The notes under the pieces are model-generated. The model saw nothing but the letters and a program-made list of their open reading frames with translations, searched no databases and was not told the origin of the DNA. A stretch of DNA of 62,301 nucleotides from positions 309 through 62,609 of the forward strand of contig NZ_MOOY01000013.1 in assembly GCF_001931685.1 (NCBI RefSeq), written 5' to 3'. This DNA is from Pararhizobium arenae (GTDB lineage Bacteria; Pseudomonadota; Alphaproteobacteria; Rhizobiales; Rhizobiaceae). Every line of letters starts with the position of its first letter. The stretch's first letter is position 1. The translations under genes and the position numbers were made by a program. Below, in pieces: positions 61,046 through 62,301 of the stretch.

Positions 61046-61246
61046 TCACTCGCCTTTAGTTTTTAAAGCATCCGAGACCTTAGGCCGTTCTGGGTCTTTG
61101 TTGGTCTCCCCGACAGCATCCTGATCCAAATCTGGATCATCCTCGGCTGGAAGATAGCCACGCGGTCGGTTCGCTTCAGGGCCTTCCCAACGCGGCGACT
61201 GGTCTGTCGTTCCTGCGGCACCGTCTTTTGGACTGGTAATTCCCAT
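61046..61246 (-). CDS. Small hydrophilic protein of 66 residues, unknown
   Basis: The protein starts MGITSPKDGAAGTTDQSPRWEG and continues with PEANRPRGYLPAEDDPDLDQDAVGETNKDPERPKV. It is very rich in Asp, Glu, Pro, Gly and Lys, almost without hydrophobic residues, so it is probably intrinsically disordered. This composition recalls hydrophilin-like desiccation proteins, though no family was recognised. It has a good AAGGAG site and a stress-type promoter with a 19-base spacer, 27 bases before the start. A protective role in dehydration is inference. Confidence 0.68.
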   Translation of the reverse strand: MGITSPKDGAAGTTDQSPRWEGPEANRPRGYLPAEDDPDLDQDAVGETNKDPERPKVSDALKTKGE

Positions 61247-61272
61247 TTGTGGTCTCCTTCATGACGGTCACT

Positions 61273-61298
61273 AACTTAAGCGGTCTGACTTTGGTTCC
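61273..61298 (-). promoter_or_regulatory. EcfG-type promoter of the 66-residue protein gene (19-base spacer)
   Basis: Minus strand GGAAC (61298-61294), 19 bases, TT (61274-61273) preceded by AG, 27 bases before the start at 61246. Confidence 0.6.
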
Positions 61299-61742
61299 AG
61301 AGATTCAGGTGAAGCGGCTATTTGTTCGCCTGGCCGTCCGGCAGCCAACCGCAGCGCACGGAGGCGGGAGGTTTTCTCGTCGCTTAATCGCTTCTTCGTC
61401 GGTGGCTTCCGCTGCCACCTTTGTTGTGTTCAGATATGGCCGCACGTTGCTGTACGGTCAGAATTTTTCTGATCCTGCTTACCATCGTTTTCCATCACTG
61501 ATCGGCTTGCGGTAGAAATGGATATCGAAGCGCAGTTTCCAAAACCTATCCCCCTTCAAGTGCTTTGCGAACCGGGTGATAAAGCGCGTTTCATTGAGAG
61601 AATGGCGCTTGAAGGTGCATGATGCCCCCGAAGACGGGGAGCGTGCTGTATAACAACCGGCGCTGCTCAACCAGGCCCTCTGGCGGTTTGCCCCCTGGGC
61701 GAAGGTCGCGAATAATCGATTTTCACTTTGTCAAGCACCGCA
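61299..61742. other. Non-coding stretch
   Basis: About 440 bases without a convincing gene, repeat or stress-type promoter. Confidence 0.45.
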
Positions 61743-61961
61743 TTACATTGATCGGCTAACCGGTTTGCGATCCGGGTCGTCTGGAAAATTCTGATCGTCG
61801 AACCAGATGTGATCGGCGAGGTCGGATAACGACTGGACAACCTGCTCGCGTGACCAGCCAGCTCTGATCGCCTCATCGACCAGAGCCATAAATGCTGGCT
61901 CAAGCGCCTCCTGACATTCTAGGTCGTCGTCTCGTAGGTTTGAGTTCGGAGGCCTGATCAT
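61743..61961 (-). CDS. Small acidic protein of 72 residues, unknown
   Basis: The protein starts MIRPPNSNLRDDDLECQEALE. A helical segment PAFMALVDEAIRAGWSREQVVQSLSDLADH (about 21-50) is followed by an acidic tail WFDDQNFPDDPDRKP. The arrangement resembles short rhizobial proteins of about 70 residues beside Ku and stress genes; no function is known. GGAAGAG lies before ATG 61961. It is 15 bases after the end of the Ku gene on the same strand, so it probably forms an operon with it. Confidence 0.65.
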   Translation of the reverse strand: MIRPPNSNLRDDDLECQEALEPAFMALVDEAIRAGWSREQVVQSLSDLADHIWFDDQNFPDDPDRKPVSRSM

Positions 61962-61976
61962 AACGTTCTCTTCCAG

Positions 61977-62301
61977 TTAGCCTGTTTTCCGCGTTTGACG
62001 GGCTTTTTCGAGCGACTTCTTCAGAGCATCCATGATATCGATGACATTGCTGTCCTTCGCACCCGAAGCGGATTTTTCCTTTGCGCCCTCCTTGTTCGGC
62101 TTCAGGTCCTTCTTCTTCTCCGCAATGAGCTTCAGGAGACTTTCCTGGACTGGATCGCTGGCCATTTCCGGCGTCCAGTTTTTCGTTTGCTTTTTGATGA
62201 CCTTCTCCATTGCGGAGACGACCTTCGTGTCGGCTTTTTTATCAATTTCCTTGAAATACTCAGTTTCGGGACGGACCTCGTTGCCGAAGCGAAGGGTCCA
62301 C
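61977..62301 (-). CDS. ku: Ku family DNA end-binding protein, C-terminal part
   Basis: Partial: the 5' part lies beyond the window edge. The visible 107 residues carry the end of the Ku core (WTLRFGNEVRPETEYFKEIDKKADTKVV, SAMEKVIKKQTKNWTPEMASDPVQESLLKLI) and a lysine-rich tail (EKKKDLKPNKEGAKEK ... VIDIMDALKKSLEKARQT). Bacterial Ku binds double-strand ends and recruits LigD for non-homologous end joining. Its stop is at 61977. Rhizobia carry several Ku genes, some stress-regulated. The partner ligD would be expected upstream, outside this window. Confidence 0.88.
   Translation of the reverse strand, partial: WTLRFGNEVRPETEYFKEIDKKADTKVVSAMEKVIKKQTKNWTPEMASDPVQESLLKLIAEKKKDLKPNKEGAKEKSASGAKDSNVIDIMDALKKSLEKARQTRKTG

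Noticed and set aside
1..62301. CRISPR arrays, tRNA or rRNA genes, integration sites
   Set aside because: No regular spaced repeats, cloverleaf with CCA-type ends or rRNA-like sequence were found on either strand by eye.

Overview
The window looks like accessory DNA (probably a megaplasmid or chromid) of an alphaproteobacterium of the Rhizobium/Sinorhizobium/Agrobacterium group. The evidence is the gene families present: DUF982, DUF6894, DUF2934, DUF3618, DUF4142, a BgsBA-type mixed-linkage beta-glucan synthase, an AttH-type lipocalin with its ABC transporter, a Ku end-joining gene, and many short genes of unknown function typical of that group. No rRNA, tRNA, CRISPR array or replication origin was seen.

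The most striking property is regulatory. Twenty-two sites in non-coding DNA fit the pattern GGAAC, 18 or 19 bases, TT. This is the promoter form used by EcfG/RpoE2, the sigma factor of the general stress response in Alphaproteobacteria. Most sit 30 to 220 bases upstream of a gene and point at it. Two drive short hairpin-rich segments that end in terminators and look like small RNAs (356-432 plus strand; 60480-60552 minus strand). The window therefore reads as a general-stress island.

Layout. 1-2.3 kb: a small RNA candidate and a 57-residue protein in otherwise empty DNA. 2.4-5.2 kb: a thioredoxin-reductase-like flavoprotein with an isolated nuoC-nuoD pair. 5.6-8.4 kb: a DUF892 operon with a frameshift, then a lipoprotein gene split by an IS3-family element of 1218 bp with a CTA target duplication. 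8.9-15.2 kb: manganese catalase, a DUF2243 membrane protein, and a malQ / histidine phosphatase / NAD(P)HX dehydratase group. 15.4-20.7 kb: broken DUF1801 and patatin genes, DUF4142, and a class A penicillin-binding protein with a damaged 5' end. 20.9-25.2 kb: a Cache-HAMP receptor stub and bgsBA. 25.4-28.8 kb: a GlxA-type regulator divergent from two short-chain dehydrogenases, then MgtC. 28.8-32.9 kb: a PepSY / response regulator / sensor kinase operon divergent from an RTX repeat protein, then a truncated phosphatase. 33.4-36.2 kb: an HPP-CBS membrane protein, an orphan sdhD and a tiny membrane protein.

36.6-48.9 kb is a sugar-nucleotide and glycosyltransferase locus under three stress-type promoters. 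It has two redox enzymes on the minus strand and, on the plus strand, eight tightly packed genes: an epimerase, a glycosidase/CDP-paratose-epimerase-like fusion, four glycosyltransferases (three CgeB-like), a UDP-glucuronate-decarboxylase-like enzyme and a methyltransferase. It has no flippase, polymerase or exporter. This is the best candidate for an undescribed system. 49.3-53.5 kb: the ABC / FtsX / AttH-like operon. 53.6-62.3 kb: DUF982, a three-gene membrane-stress operon, chromate resistance genes, DUF2934 genes, the second small RNA candidate, and the 3' part of a Ku gene.

Several genes carry single-base lesions (DUF892, IS orfB, DUF1801, patatin, DUF2934, a DUF982-like gene, and the 5' end of the penicillin-binding protein gene), while the long operons at 36-53 kb are intact. 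Either the accessory stress genes are decaying or the assembly has local indel errors. All family calls are from reading the translations, not from searches.
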